Source: JAVJUV01 sp047314965 (GTDB lineage: Bacteria > Pseudomonadota > Alphaproteobacteria > Rhodobacterales > Rhodobacteraceae). From it: a stretch of 64,000 nt of DNA. The stretch lies in NCBI RefSeq assembly GCF_047314965.1, contig NZ_JBLBVK010000054.1:145546-209545 (forward strand), written 5' to 3'. The notes under the pieces were generated by a model. The model did not search any database and was not told the DNA's origin. It saw only the letters and a program-made list of their open reading frames with translations. Every line of letters starts with the position of its first letter. The first letter of the stretch is position 1. Below are positions 48,239 to 57,704 of the stretch, one piece after another. Position numbers and translations under genes: made by a program.

Positions 48239-48640
48239 TCAATCGTCGTCTTCCCCGTCATCGCTTTCGTCGGAATCGTCGCTTTCGTCGGAGCTGTCAT
48301 CTTCGTCAGAATCGTCGCTCTCGTCGGAATCGTCGTCCTCGTCGTCGTCCTCGTCGTCATCATCCTCTTCGTCGTCGTCCTCATCGTCCTCTTCGTCGTC
48401 ATCTTCATCATCGTTCGATGATCGCACTTCACGACGGGTCAGCATGCCGTCTCCGTTGTCGTCATCGCGCGCGAGGATTCTCTGTGCTTGCTCTGTTCCA
48501 AAAGCAGCTTCGAGTTCGCTGAGGCTGAGCATCCCGTCGTTGTCTGCGTCAATCGAGTTGAAGCCGCGACCCTGCGCGTAGACGGGAAGTGCGGTGGCTG
48601 CGCAAAGAGATGTAGTCAGCAGAAGTTGGGATAGTTTCAT
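48239..48640 (-). CDS. Secreted EF-hand protein with a long acidic Asp/Glu/Ser tail
   Basis: A 133-residue exported protein. Signal peptide MKLSQLLLTTSLCAATALPVYA. Two calcium-binding EF-hand loops: residues 31-42 (D-A-D-N-D-G...E) and 60-71 (D-D-N-G-D-G...E). Residues 77-133 are almost only Asp, Glu and Ser, encoded by GAC/GAA/GAT/TCC runs that make the DNA look like a trinucleotide repeat. It probably binds calcium cooperatively or sequesters metal ions outside the cell. Start ATG 48640, with AAGGAA upstream; 20 extra upstream codons are rejected. Repeat-length variation between strains is likely. Confidence 0.82.
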   Translation of the reverse strand: MKLSQLLLTTSLCAATALPVYAQGRGFNSIDADNDGMLSLSELEAAFGTEQAQRILARDDDNGDGMLTRREVRSSNDDEDDDEEDDEDDDEEDDDDEDDDEDDDSDESDDSDEDDSSDESDDSDESDDGEDDD

Positions 48641-48855
48641 TCGGGATGTTCCTTTCTTGAGTGGGTACGACAACAATGCCAGTTCACCCTTTTCCCGCAA
48701 TAAACGACTGGTGTATCGGCCCTAAACCTCAGGAATATATCCCGCATATTGTATTGATTTCATTATATATTTTACGACCCGTCATACAGATGTTGCAAGA
48801 AGTCATTTCATGAATAGTATGTTTCAACGGGATCCATGGTTCACGGGGGGTGGTC

Positions 48856-50082
48856 ATGTGGAGCAAGATCCTTGAACACATGATGCAGTCCTTTGTCCGG
48901 AATGGATCACTGACGATCGCACTTCCGGACGGGCGACAGTTGAATTTTGGCGATGGCGCAAGCCCAAGGGCTCGCGCGCAGATTCACGACGCTTCAGCCG
49001 TCCGAAAACTTGTGCTCAATCCGGAACTGGCTTTGGGCGAGGCCTATACCGACGGCGCACTCACTGTTGAAAATGACGACATCGGGGCCTTCCTTGCCGT
49101 AGTCCTTGCGAATATCGACCGTGCCGACCGCCTGTGGTGGCAGCGATGGCATCAGAGCCTGAGGACCGCCCTTCGACGCTTCATGCTGAACAATGTCCCT
49201 ACCTTGTCACGCCGTAACGTCGCGCATCATTACGATCTGTCGAGCGAGCTTTATGACCTGTTTCTGGACAACGACCGGCAGTACTCCTGCGCTTATTTCC
49301 GTACATCCGGGGATACGCTGGAACAGGCCCAGTCGCAGAAAAAAAACCATATAGCGCGCAAGCTCATGGTCGAACCGGGCATGCGCGTTCTGGACATCGG
49401 CTGCGGTTGGGGTGGCATGGCTTTGACGCTGGCGGAAGAGTATGGCGCCCGTGTAACCGGAATCACCCTTTCGGAAGAGCAGCTTGCCGTTGCGCGGGAA
49501 CGGGTGCGTGCGCGGGGCCTGGAGAACATGATCGACATCCGCCTCCAGGACTACCGGCATATCAACGAAGAATTCGACCGCATCGTTTCGGTCGGGATGT
49601 TCGAGCATGTCGGACTGCCATATTTCGACGCCTATTTCTCTGCGGTCCGCGATCTTCTGGCGCCGGATGGCATCGCCCTGATCCACACAATCGGAGCTGT
49701 CACCGCCGCCGGAGGAACGAATGCCTGGCTGGCAAAGTACATCTTTCCGGGCGGATATATTCCGAACCTGTCGGAAATGTCTTCAGCCATTGAGCGGCAG
49801 GATTTGCGCGTCACGGATATCGAGTTTCTCTGGCGTCACTATGCCGAAACGCTCAGGCGCTGGCTGGACCGGTTCGAGGCCAACGCGGACCGGGTCGAGG
49901 CGCTTTATGATGCCCGTTTCGTCCGGATGTGGCGGTTCTATCTTTCTGCATGCGAGCAGACATTCCGTCACCGTCGGCAATGCGTTTTCCAGTTCCAGCT
50001 GACACGCAGCGCAGATGTTGTTCCGATGACGCGCGACTACCTGTACGAACAGCCTTTCACACTTCACCAGGCCGCCGAATAG
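48856..50082 (+). CDS. cfa: Cyclopropane-fatty-acyl-phospholipid synthase
   Basis: A SAM-dependent enzyme that adds a methylene bridge to unsaturated acyl chains of membrane phospholipids. 408 residues. The SAM motif is RVLDIGCGWGGMALTLAEEYG. The family active-site segments are HYDLSSELYDLFLDND with YSCAYF, and GMFEHVG, with IFPGGYIPNLSEM downstream. ATG 48856 has GGGGG at a good distance; GTG 48850 is an alternative. The promoter lies in the 215-bp AT-rich gap at 48641-48855. In Rhodobacter, cfa homologues belong to the RpoE stress response; I did not find the RpoE motif here. Confidence 0.93.
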   Translation: MWSKILEHMMQSFVRNGSLTIALPDGRQLNFGDGASPRARAQIHDASAVRKLVLNPELALGEAYTDGALTVENDDIGAFLAVVLANIDRADRLWWQRWHQSLRTALRRFMLNNVPTLSRRNVAHHYDLSSELYDLFLDNDRQYSCAYFRTSGDTLEQAQSQKKNHIARKLMVEPGMRVLDIGCGWGGMALTLAEEYGARVTGITLSEEQLAVARERVRARGLENMIDIRLQDYRHINEEFDRIVSVGMFEHVGLPYFDAYFSAVRDLLAPDGIALIHTIGAVTAAGGTNAWLAKYIFPGGYIPNLSEMSSAIERQDLRVTDIEFLWRHYAETLRRWLDRFEANADRVEALYDARFVRMWRFYLSACEQTFRHRRQCVFQFQLTRSADVVPMTRDYLYEQPFTLHQAAE

Positions 50083-50083
50083 C

Positions 50084-52159
50084 TTAGCGGCGCCCTTCCC
50101 AAAGCCATGCACCTACGGCAAGAAGCGAGGCCAGGAGCAGCATGACCCACGCCGGCAAGAGCGGAGAGACACGGATATCGGCCGTCAGATAGGCCTCCCG
50201 CGGCGTTATTCCGATCCAGCCCCGTCCTGAAGCGACCCGACCTTCGCGGACACGGCGGATATCCGGCAGCCCGTCCGAGACCGCCAGAATCCCGCCCCTC
50301 GTGCCATCTACCGGCTCCTCCAGCAGTGCGGCCGAAGCAATGGTTTCCTCGAATTCGCGCGGCGAGGCAGGCCCAAGAGCGATAACGGCATCCATGTCGC
50401 CCTCCGCCAATCTATATAGCCCGATCTCCGGCCCTTCCCAGACGGCACCGAACCGGCCCGGCGCGGTTTCTTCAAGCGGAAGAAGGACAACCTCGCCATC
50501 AGGGCCGGTGATCTCGACGTCCCCGACACTCTCACCCAGGGTCCGGCGTTCGATCGTCATCGTCTGGCCTTCGGCAGTGACCGTCAGCGCTTCTTCCTCA
50601 AGTTCGGTCTCTTTCATCATCCAGTGTGCAAGACGCCGCAGTAACTCCAGCTGCGGTCCCCCGCCCTCGTAGCCCCGCGACCATAGCCAGGCATGATCCG
50701 ATGCAAGCAGGGCGACGCGGCCCTCACCGACCCGGTCCAGAACAAGAAGCGGGCGGTCATCCACTCCGGTCATCACCGTAGTGCCGCTCTGCTCAACCAC
50801 ATCGATCAGCCGAAGCCACCGGCCCCAGGGACGCGCACCCTGGGGCGCATCCGGGTCGATGGGTGGCATGAAACCCTCGGTCACAGGATGGCGCTGGCCG
50901 ACTTCGGAAACTGTCGGCAGGTAGGGTTCTTCGAGGACTCGCCCGCTTGGTTCGGCGGGGATGATCTCGGACAAGGGAGAGCGATAGATCGAGTCGGCGC
51001 TGGCAAAATCCGGTCCGGCGGCAACCAGAACCGCTCCGCCATCCTCGACATACTGGCGCACATTATCCAGATAGATCGACGGCAGAATCCCGCGTCGCTT
51101 GTAGCGGTCGAAGATGATCAGGTCGAACTCGGTGATCTTGTCGAGAAAGAGCTCTCGCGTCGGAAACGCGATCAGGCTCAACTCGTTCACCGGCACGCCA
51201 TCCTGCTTTTCGGGCGGGCGCAGAATGGTGAAGTGGACAAGATCGACCGAGGCGTCCGACTTCAGAAGGTTCCGCCAGGTGCGCTCGCCCGCATGGGGCT
51301 CGCCGGAAACCAACAGGACCCGGAGCCGATCGCGCACACCGTTGATCTGTACGACGGCGGTGTTGTTGCGCGCCGTCAACTCTCCCTGTTGCTCCGGGAG
51401 CGTGAACTGGATCACGTTCATCCCGCCGTGCTGCAGCGTCACCGGCAGTTCCAGGTCCTGCCCGATCGGCACCTCGAAGCGCTGTGGCGGCTCCCCATCG
51501 ACCGAGATGTCCAGCTCGGCGCGCTCGGGAAGGTTCCCTGGAACTGCGCCCTGATCCTCGATCCGAAGGGTCAGCGTCACCGGTTCGCCGATGATCGCAA
51601 AGGCAGGGGCGTTCTGCACCAGCAAACGGCGATCCCAGTCATCCTCCTCCCCCGTCAGCAGCGCGTGCAGGGGCGCAGGCATCTCCGGGAGGCGCTCGAT
51701 ATCGTGCAACTGACCATCCGTCAGCAGGATCGCGCCCGCGATCCGGGCACGAGGCTCCTCTGCCATCGCATTGGTCAGAGCCTCCATCAGCAGAGTGCCG
51801 CGATTGCCATCGCTATCTCCCAACCGGACGATCCGGAGTTCGGTATTGGCCATGCCGGCGATCCGAGCCTCGAGACCCGCCACGGCCTCGGCAATCTGAG
51901 CAGGCCGCACATCCACGCCTTGGCTGGCGCTTTCGTCGACCACGAGGATCACGATATCGCTCAGTGTTTCGCGTTCTTCGATCTGAAGCGACGGGTTCGC
52001 GATCGCCAGGAGCAGAACGCCAAGTGCAAGGCCACGCAGCCACCAGCCCGAGAGCCCACGCCAGACCGCAATTGCCGCAAACACCAATGCAAACGCGACG
52101 GCGATCCAAAGGACAGGCCAAGGCAGAAACGGATCGAAGATGATCGTGCCGCTCTCCAT
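50084..52159 (-). CDS. Membrane protein with glutamine amidotransferase/vWA-like domain (MoxR cluster)
   Basis: A 691-residue inner-membrane protein. Two N-terminal hydrophobic segments (about 10-28, 40-55), a vWA-like stretch starting IVILVVDESASQG (D-x-S-x-S-like), a long extracytoplasmic beta-rich region, a GATase1-like segment around DLIIFDRYKRRGILP and YVEDGGAVLVAAGPDFA, and a final helix (LLPAWVMLLLASLLAVGAWL). It is the last gene of the MoxR-DUF58-DUF4159 set and probably part of the same envelope chaperone-like machine. The start may be ATG 52159 or GTG 52171. Confidence 0.75.
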   Translation of the reverse strand: MESGTIIFDPFLPWPVLWIAVAFALVFAAIAVWRGLSGWWLRGLALGVLLLAIANPSLQIEERETLSDIVILVVDESASQGVDVRPAQIAEAVAGLEARIAGMANTELRIVRLGDSDGNRGTLLMEALTNAMAEEPRARIAGAILLTDGQLHDIERLPEMPAPLHALLTGEEDDWDRRLLVQNAPAFAIIGEPVTLTLRIEDQGAVPGNLPERAELDISVDGEPPQRFEVPIGQDLELPVTLQHGGMNVIQFTLPEQQGELTARNNTAVVQINGVRDRLRVLLVSGEPHAGERTWRNLLKSDASVDLVHFTILRPPEKQDGVPVNELSLIAFPTRELFLDKITEFDLIIFDRYKRRGILPSIYLDNVRQYVEDGGAVLVAAGPDFASADSIYRSPLSEIIPAEPSGRVLEEPYLPTVSEVGQRHPVTEGFMPPIDPDAPQGARPWGRWLRLIDVVEQSGTTVMTGVDDRPLLVLDRVGEGRVALLASDHAWLWSRGYEGGGPQLELLRRLAHWMMKETELEEEALTVTAEGQTMTIERRTLGESVGDVEITGPDGEVVLLPLEETAPGRFGAVWEGPEIGLYRLAEGDMDAVIALGPASPREFEETIASAALLEEPVDGTRGGILAVSDGLPDIRRVREGRVASGRGWIGITPREAYLTADIRVSPLLPAWVMLLLASLLAVGAWLWEGRR

Positions 52160-52178
52160 GTTCAAAGGCACCCTTTCT

Positions 52179-52202
52179 CTTGGCCGAAATACTTCGGGGG
52201 AG
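52179..52202. repeat. Rhodobacterales-type intergenic element, copy 1
   Basis: CTTGGCCGAAATACTT then CGGGGGAG. The same layout, CTTGG-xxx-AAATACTT-(T)-CGGGGGAG, recurs at 63879-63903. Copies are common between genes in this order, and their role is not known. A small GTCGTC-GAA-GACGAC hairpin follows directly here (52202-52216). Confidence 0.6.
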
Positions 52203-52289
52203 TCGTCGAAGACGACGGGGGCAGCGCCCCTATGGGCGGCGCGCCGCAGGCTGGCCGCCCCCCGGCGATGACGAAGTCAACGCAGGTCA

Positions 52290-55064
52290 TCATTGTCCCA
52301 ACCTGTCCAGAAGCGCCGGCACATGAACCTGGTCCGATTTATAGTTTCCGGTCAGCACATGCATGATCAGGTTCACACCGAAACGATACGCGATCTCGCG
52401 CTGCCTTTCCCCGGCGAAACCACGTCCAACGGGGAACATTGGCGCACCAGACCTGTCCACGGCCCAGGCCGAGGCCCAGTCGTTTCCTCCGATCACCACC
52501 GGTGTCACGTTGTCATTCAGATTTCGGAACGGCATGCCTTCGACCTGTTCGGCATCAGCCGGCGCCGCTTCCACCCAGATCTCCCGGCTCAAATAGCGGC
52601 CCGGGAAATCCTGAAGAAGATAAAACGTGCGTGTCAGCACATGATCCGAAGGGACAGGCTCCAGCGGTGGCACGTCAAGCGGCAACGCGAGTTCCTGCAG
52701 TTTGCGCCCATTGGGCGAGGTCGCACTGAACCCGGAGACATTCGCATCCCGCGTGTCGAAGAGGATCAACCCGCCACCCCGCAGATACCGGTTCAGCCTT
52801 GCATAGGCTTCGGACGAGGGGCGCGGCTGCTCCGTCGTGATCGGCCAGTACAGGAACGGATAGACCGACAATTCATCGGTCTCGAGATTCACCGCCGCCG
52901 GTTCTGCCGGCTCGATGGACGTGCGGCGGAACAGAACGGTGGACAGTCCACTCAACCCGGCTGCCGACACGCGATCCAGTGAGGCGTCGCCAGTGACGAC
53001 ATACCCAAGCGTAACTTCTGAGGCAGCCGCGAGAATCTTGTCGATATCCTCGGCAGTCTGAGCCCGGGCATCTTGCACGCTTGCCGCAAGGGAAAGGGTG
53101 AGAAGAACCGCGGCCATGACGCCCTTTGCGCTGGTCAGCCGGCCTGACAGCCATAGCGTCGCCAGGACGTCGGCCATCAGCGCGATCAGCGCGAGGCTCA
53201 GCAGAATCCCCTTCAAGGGCGTATCGTCGACAACCTGAAATCCTTCCACGGGCACATCTGTGGGCCAGGCAAACGCCGACAGTTCAGTGCCGGCCTCGGC
53301 AATGTTCAGGGCAATCCGGCGGTCTTCGCCGGCATAAAGGCCGGGCGGCAGGTCCGGCCCGGGCCTTTCTTCGATCAGTCTTTCGCCATTCACGCCCGGC
53401 AATGCACCGGCATCCTCGACCTCGCCGAAGGCCGAAAGCACCTGATCGGGCGTCCAGACAGTGCCGACGAGATCTTCTGCGCTCAGTCCCGACAGACGGG
53501 TTGAAACCGAAAGGCGCTCCAGCATCTGAACGAAGAGACCTGAAAGCGGCAGCGTCGACCATTCGGCGTTGGCGGTGACGTGGAACAACACCACCTGACC
53601 CGAGCCGATCCGCTTGCGTGTCACCAGCGGCGTTCCGTCGGCCAAGGTGGCGATGGTGCGTTCGGCCAGCGTCGGATCGGGCTGGGCCATGACCTGACTG
53701 GAAACAGTGACATCATCGGGAACGGGCAATCCGAAGAACGGGCTTTCCGCCGAGAACTCCCGCAGGGTCTTCGGCTCTCCCCAACTCATCGCACCGCCGA
53801 CGGTCCGGCCTCCGGCCCGAAGGCGCACGGGCATCAGCCTGTCCTCCGCATCTCGTCCGAGGTCCGACGCGGCAAGGCGCGGACCCGCGAAGCGCAGGAG
53901 CAATCCGCCATTCTCGACCCAGGCTTCCAGCGCCTCGGGTTCGGTGCCGCCAAGAGCCACAACATCGGCCAAAACGATCACGTCGGGATTGGCCAGCACG
54001 ATGTCGTCTATCGTTCCGCTGATCAGGTCCGCATTGGGCTCCAGCGCCTGTTCCAGGTAATGAGTTGGAGACAGAAGGCGCAGACCCTCGCGCTCGTCGC
54101 GCGCGGCGATGATGGCGATCTCGCGGCGTTGCAGGCTATCGTCGGTCAGGCTGACCGCACCTGCCGAGCGCTGGCCCAGCACCTCGAACCGCGTCACGCG
54201 ATTCCGCAGTTCCGCCGGGAGAGAAAGCTCGACAAAGGCCATCGCATCGCCGGGTGCGAAAACCAGATCGGCCACGGCCAGCTGACGCGGCGTTCCTGCC
54301 GGGTCCAACCCATGCGCCGCCACAGTGAGAGTAGCCGGAGACCCGGTGCGGCTGCGAACCGCCTCGAGGCGGATATTTCCATCGATGAATTGCGCCGGTC
54401 GCAGAGCGATCACGGGCGATGCGGTTTCGAAGGCCGTTACACTGCCGCGATCCATGAATGCCGCCAGTACGTCGCCGCGCCAGTCATGGTCGAGCCCGTC
54501 CGAAAACCAGAGCGTATCGAAGCGGCCCTCCAATTCCTCTGCCCAAGCGACGACGGCCACGCCATCAGGTGCCCAGGCCTTGGGCTGCACTCCCGGAAGA
54601 AGCGGTACCCAGGCACCGGCGGAGCGGAATGGCAGAACGCCGTCAGGAGGCAGATCCGTGAGGGTCACGACAGCCGTCTCGCGGCCAGCTTGAGCGGCTT
54701 CTCCAAGCACCGCGTCCACGCGGTCCATGCGGCGGCCCCAGTCCGGCGCGTCGGCCCATGTGCCGTCCATCAGAACCAGCAGCGGCCCGTTGCCCGCGCT
54801 CTCGGGTTGGGGGTTCAGAACCGGCCCGGCGAAACCGATGATCGCCGCCGCTATAGCAGCCATGCGCAGCAACAGAAGCCACCATGGCGTACGGTCCGTC
54901 TGTGTCTCGTCGTCGGTCAGGCCCAAAAGCAGCGCGACGCCGGGAAACCGACGCCGTATCGGAGCCGGGGGAACCGCGCGTAGCAGGATCCAAAGGATCG
55001 GCAAGGCGAGCAGCCCCAGTAGAAGCCAAGGCGACGCGAAGCCTATCGGACCAATCGACCACAT
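52290..55064 (-). CDS. DUF4159/BatA-like membrane protein (MoxR cluster)
   Basis: A 924-residue protein. N-terminal BatA-like membrane hairpin (FASPWLLLGLLALPILWILLRAVPP, and LLLLRMAAIAAAIIGFAGPVL near 65-85), a vWA-like region, a GATase-like central part, two further helices (about 625-680) and a C-terminal DUF4159 domain with LRGGGLILFDTRDANVSG and YRFGVNLIMHVLTGNYKSDQVH. This double-domain fusion is the usual third member of the MoxR-DUF58 clusters of alphaproteobacteria. It starts at the DUF58 stop (TGATG). Function unknown; probably envelope. Confidence 0.82.
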   Translation of the reverse strand: MWSIGPIGFASPWLLLGLLALPILWILLRAVPPAPIRRRFPGVALLLGLTDDETQTDRTPWWLLLLRMAAIAAAIIGFAGPVLNPQPESAGNGPLLVLMDGTWADAPDWGRRMDRVDAVLGEAAQAGRETAVVTLTDLPPDGVLPFRSAGAWVPLLPGVQPKAWAPDGVAVVAWAEELEGRFDTLWFSDGLDHDWRGDVLAAFMDRGSVTAFETASPVIALRPAQFIDGNIRLEAVRSRTGSPATLTVAAHGLDPAGTPRQLAVADLVFAPGDAMAFVELSLPAELRNRVTRFEVLGQRSAGAVSLTDDSLQRREIAIIAARDEREGLRLLSPTHYLEQALEPNADLISGTIDDIVLANPDVIVLADVVALGGTEPEALEAWVENGGLLLRFAGPRLAASDLGRDAEDRLMPVRLRAGGRTVGGAMSWGEPKTLREFSAESPFFGLPVPDDVTVSSQVMAQPDPTLAERTIATLADGTPLVTRKRIGSGQVVLFHVTANAEWSTLPLSGLFVQMLERLSVSTRLSGLSAEDLVGTVWTPDQVLSAFGEVEDAGALPGVNGERLIEERPGPDLPPGLYAGEDRRIALNIAEAGTELSAFAWPTDVPVEGFQVVDDTPLKGILLSLALIALMADVLATLWLSGRLTSAKGVMAAVLLTLSLAASVQDARAQTAEDIDKILAAASEVTLGYVVTGDASLDRVSAAGLSGLSTVLFRRTSIEPAEPAAVNLETDELSVYPFLYWPITTEQPRPSSEAYARLNRYLRGGGLILFDTRDANVSGFSATSPNGRKLQELALPLDVPPLEPVPSDHVLTRTFYLLQDFPGRYLSREIWVEAAPADAEQVEGMPFRNLNDNVTPVVIGGNDWASAWAVDRSGAPMFPVGRGFAGERQREIAYRFGVNLIMHVLTGNYKSDQVHVPALLDRLGQ

Positions 55065-55942
55065 CAGTGCACACGCTCCAGAGCGGTGTAGAGCCAGAGC
55101 AGCGTATCCGCCGCAGATTGCCCTGTATGGTGGACAGTGTATTGCCAGCCGGTTGCCGAAGCCAGCGCTCGCAGTTCCGACTTCCTCGCGTCCAGACGTT
55201 CCAGGTAGCGCGCGCGCAGGTCGCCCGCTTTCAGCGTCTCGTGACGCATGGTGCCTCCCATGGATTCGAAAATCGTCCGTCCATCGAAGGGAAAGGCCTC
55301 TTCTACCGGATCCAGCACCTGCACCAGCGCGCCAGAAATTCCCCTGTCCGCAGCGCCGGTCAGGGCTTCGCGCGCCGGCCCGATATCGCCCATGAAGTCC
55401 GACAGGAACACCGCGCGCGACCGCGACGGTGCTCCGCGCAATTCCGGCGCCGCGTATTCGGTCGCGTCATGCCCCTCGGCCAGCGCGGTCGTCAGCCGCA
55501 AAAGCTGTAATTCGCCTGAGCGCGGAGGCAGCCCGATATTCGTCAAGCCAACGCGCTCTCCGCCCCGAACCAGCAGGACGGCCAGCGCCAAAGCAAGCCG
55601 CCTTGCATCATCGGCCTTCGTGGGCAGCTTGGCATCTGACGCGAAATCCATCGACTGGCCCATGTCCAGCCAAAGCATGACCGATTGCGCGGCCTGCCAT
55701 TCCTTTTCACGCACGAAGAGAGAATCGTCCGCCCGAGCGGACCGGCGCCAATCGATCATGCGCGCCTCGTCGCCGGCATGGCTGGGCCGGTACTGCCAGA
55801 ATTCGTCGCCCTGCCCCACGCGGCGCCGCCCGTGCTGACCCGGAATTACGCTCGCCGCCAGATGTTCCGCCGCCGCAAGCAGGGGCGGCAGCGGACCGGC
55901 TAGGGCTTCGGCTTCCTGACGTAGGGCGGCGGGTTCTCTCAC
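55064..55942 (-). CDS. DUF58 domain protein
   Basis: A 292-residue cytoplasmic protein with the DUF58 hallmark segment GDEFWQYRPSHAGDEARMIDWRRSARADDSLFVREKEWQ and an adjacent vWA-like fold (SVMLWLDMGQSMDF, D-x-x-x-S). It is coupled to moxR by a four-base overlap and to the next gene by TGATG. DUF58 proteins are found with MoxR ATPases and vWA proteins and are presumed substrates or adaptors of the AAA+ machine. Confidence 0.9.
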   Translation of the reverse strand: MREPAALRQEAEALAGPLPPLLAAAEHLAASVIPGQHGRRRVGQGDEFWQYRPSHAGDEARMIDWRRSARADDSLFVREKEWQAAQSVMLWLDMGQSMDFASDAKLPTKADDARRLALALAVLLVRGGERVGLTNIGLPPRSGELQLLRLTTALAEGHDATEYAAPELRGAPSRSRAVFLSDFMGDIGPAREALTGAADRGISGALVQVLDPVEEAFPFDGRTIFESMGGTMRHETLKAGDLRARYLERLDARKSELRALASATGWQYTVHHTGQSAADTLLWLYTALERVH

Positions 55943-56946
55943 GCTGCCGCCTCGACCCGGGTGACGTTCTCGGCGACCGCATCGATCACGGACTGCAACG
56001 AGATGCCCCGCGCGCGCGCCGCGAAGGTCAGCGCCATGCGGTGCGTCAGAACCGGGGTCGCCAAAGCGGCCACATCCTCGGAAGACGGTGCAAGCCGTCC
56101 TTCAAGAAGCGCGCGGGCGCGAACGGTCAGCATCAGCGCCTGCGCTGCCCGCGGCCCGGGTCCCCATCCGACGTTATCGCGAACGACGTCCAACGCCCCT
56201 GGTTCGTCCGGGCGACAGGCCCGAACGAGATCAAGGATCAATTCGACCACCGATTCTCCAACCGGCATGCGGCGCACCAGAGCCTGCGCCGCGATCAGCT
56301 CCTGTGGAGTAAACACCTTCGAGGACTCGGCTTCCGCCGCGCCGGTCGTGGCCATCAGGATGTCGCGCTCTGTATCGCGGTCCGGATATGGTACGTCGAT
56401 CTGGACAAGAAACCTGTCGAGCTGGGCCTCGGGCAGCGGGTATGTGCCTTCCTGTTCGATCGGGTTTTGTGTCGCCAGAACGTGGAACGGCTTGGGCAAT
56501 GCATGGGCCACGCCGGCGACGGTCACGGATTTCTCCTGCATCGCTTGCAGCAAGGCCGACTGCGTCCGGGGGCTGGCACGGTTGATTTCGTCCGCCATCA
56601 GAAGCTGGCAGAAGATCGGGCCCTGTATGAACTTGAATGTGCGGCTGCCATCGGCTCCGGTTTCCAGAACCTCGGACCCCAGAATATCCGCCGGCATCAG
56701 GTCGGGCGTGAACTGGACTCGCTTGCCGTCGAGACCGAGCACCGTGGACAGCGTATCCACGAGCCGCGTCTTGCCGAGCCCCGGCAGGCCCACCAACAAG
56801 CCATGTCCGCCGCAGAGAATGGAGGACAGGACTAGGTCAACGACCCGCTCCTGCCCGATGAAGCGTTTGGTGATGCTTGCCTTGGCTTCGCCAAGCTTTG
56901 TTCCAAGTGCTTCTATCTCGGCCACAAGGTCGGCGGCATCGGTCAT
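55939..56946 (-). CDS. MoxR-family AAA+ ATPase
   Basis: A 335-residue AAA+ ATPase. Walker A is LLVGLPGLGKTRLV (near 54-67), Walker B LLMADEINRASPRTQSALLQAMQE, sensor ATQNPIEQEGTYPLPEAQLDRF, and arginine region RRMPVGESV. MoxR proteins act as chaperone-like assembly factors for vWA proteins encoded beside them. Here it heads the DUF58-DUF4159-vWA operon. The neighbouring divergent DUF1285 gene is a usual partner in this order. Confidence 0.93.
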   Translation of the reverse strand: MTDAADLVAEIEALGTKLGEAKASITKRFIGQERVVDLVLSSILCGGHGLLVGLPGLGKTRLVDTLSTVLGLDGKRVQFTPDLMPADILGSEVLETGADGSRTFKFIQGPIFCQLLMADEINRASPRTQSALLQAMQEKSVTVAGVAHALPKPFHVLATQNPIEQEGTYPLPEAQLDRFLVQIDVPYPDRDTERDILMATTGAAEAESSKVFTPQELIAAQALVRRMPVGESVVELILDLVRACRPDEPGALDVVRDNVGWGPGPRAAQALMLTVRARALLEGRLAPSSEDVAALATPVLTHRMALTFAARARGISLQSVIDAVAENVTRVEAAA

Positions 56947-57006
56947 GGCAATCGCTCCCGTTCTGACTATGCTTCCTACTAGAACGAACTATGCCGCCGG
57001 GCACAA

Positions 57007-57606
57007 ATGGCAAAAGAAGAAGATGGACAAATGATCGTGAAACCGACCGCCGAAGGGCTGGCGGCAAGCGCTCGTGCCGCTTCCAAGCGCGGTTTGCCGC
57101 CGGTTCACCTCTGGAATCCGCCGGATTGTGGAGAACTGGACATCCGAATTGCCCGCGACGGCACTTGGTTCTATCTCGGCACACCGATCGGCAGGCCAGA
57201 ACTGGTACGTCTTTTTTCAACGATTCTCCGGAAGGACGACGATCGTTACGTGTTGGTAACCCCGGTCGAGAAGGTCGGAATCACCGTGGACGACGCGCCG
57301 TTCGTCGCTGTCGACTTCATGGTCGAGACCCGGGAAGATGAGCAGGTCCTGACCTTCGAGACCAATGTCGGAGACTCAACCGTCGCCGGGCCGGAGCACC
57401 CTATCCGCGTCGATCGTGATCCCGACACGGGCGAGCCTTCGCCCTATGTGCACGTTCGCGCTGGTCTCGAGGCATTGATCGACCGGAAGAGTTTTTACCG
57501 TCTCGTCGAGATCGGCGCACACGCCCGGCACGAGGGCAAGCAGTGGTTCGGCGTCTGGTCCTCGGGCACGTTCTTTCCGATCATTCCTTCGGAGGAGTTG
57601 GGATAG
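57007..57606 (+). CDS. DUF1285 family protein
   Basis: A 199-residue cytoplasmic protein of the DUF1285 family. The conserved parts are SKRGLPPVHLWNPPDCGELDIRIARDGTWFYLGTPIGRPELVRLFSTILRKD and DAPFVAVDF. The fold is a beta-rich two-domain structure. Function unknown. The start may be ATG 57007 (MAKEEDG) or ATG 57031 (MIVKPTAEGL); the second resembles other family N-termini. It is divergent from moxR. Confidence 0.85.
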   Translation: MAKEEDGQMIVKPTAEGLAASARAASKRGLPPVHLWNPPDCGELDIRIARDGTWFYLGTPIGRPELVRLFSTILRKDDDRYVLVTPVEKVGITVDDAPFVAVDFMVETREDEQVLTFETNVGDSTVAGPEHPIRVDRDPDTGEPSPYVHVRAGLEALIDRKSFYRLVEIGAHARHEGKQWFGVWSSGTFFPIIPSEELG

Positions 57607-57704
57607 CCCGCCTGCCCGAGGAAGTCCGGCGCGAGACATTGCACTGACCGGTCAAACCCTTATTGTCCTTCGCGAGGGCGACGATCCTGTCTGGGTACGG
57701 AACA

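Noticed and set aside
48239..48420. Trinucleotide-like repeat resembling a satellite or repeat array
   Set aside because: It is explained as the coding sequence of the acidic tail of the EF-hand protein; there are no spacers or palindromes as in CRISPR arrays.
50693..52366. 557-residue plus-strand frame opposite the vWA-like membrane protein
   Set aside because: Shadow frame; the minus-strand protein has clear membrane helices and operon context.
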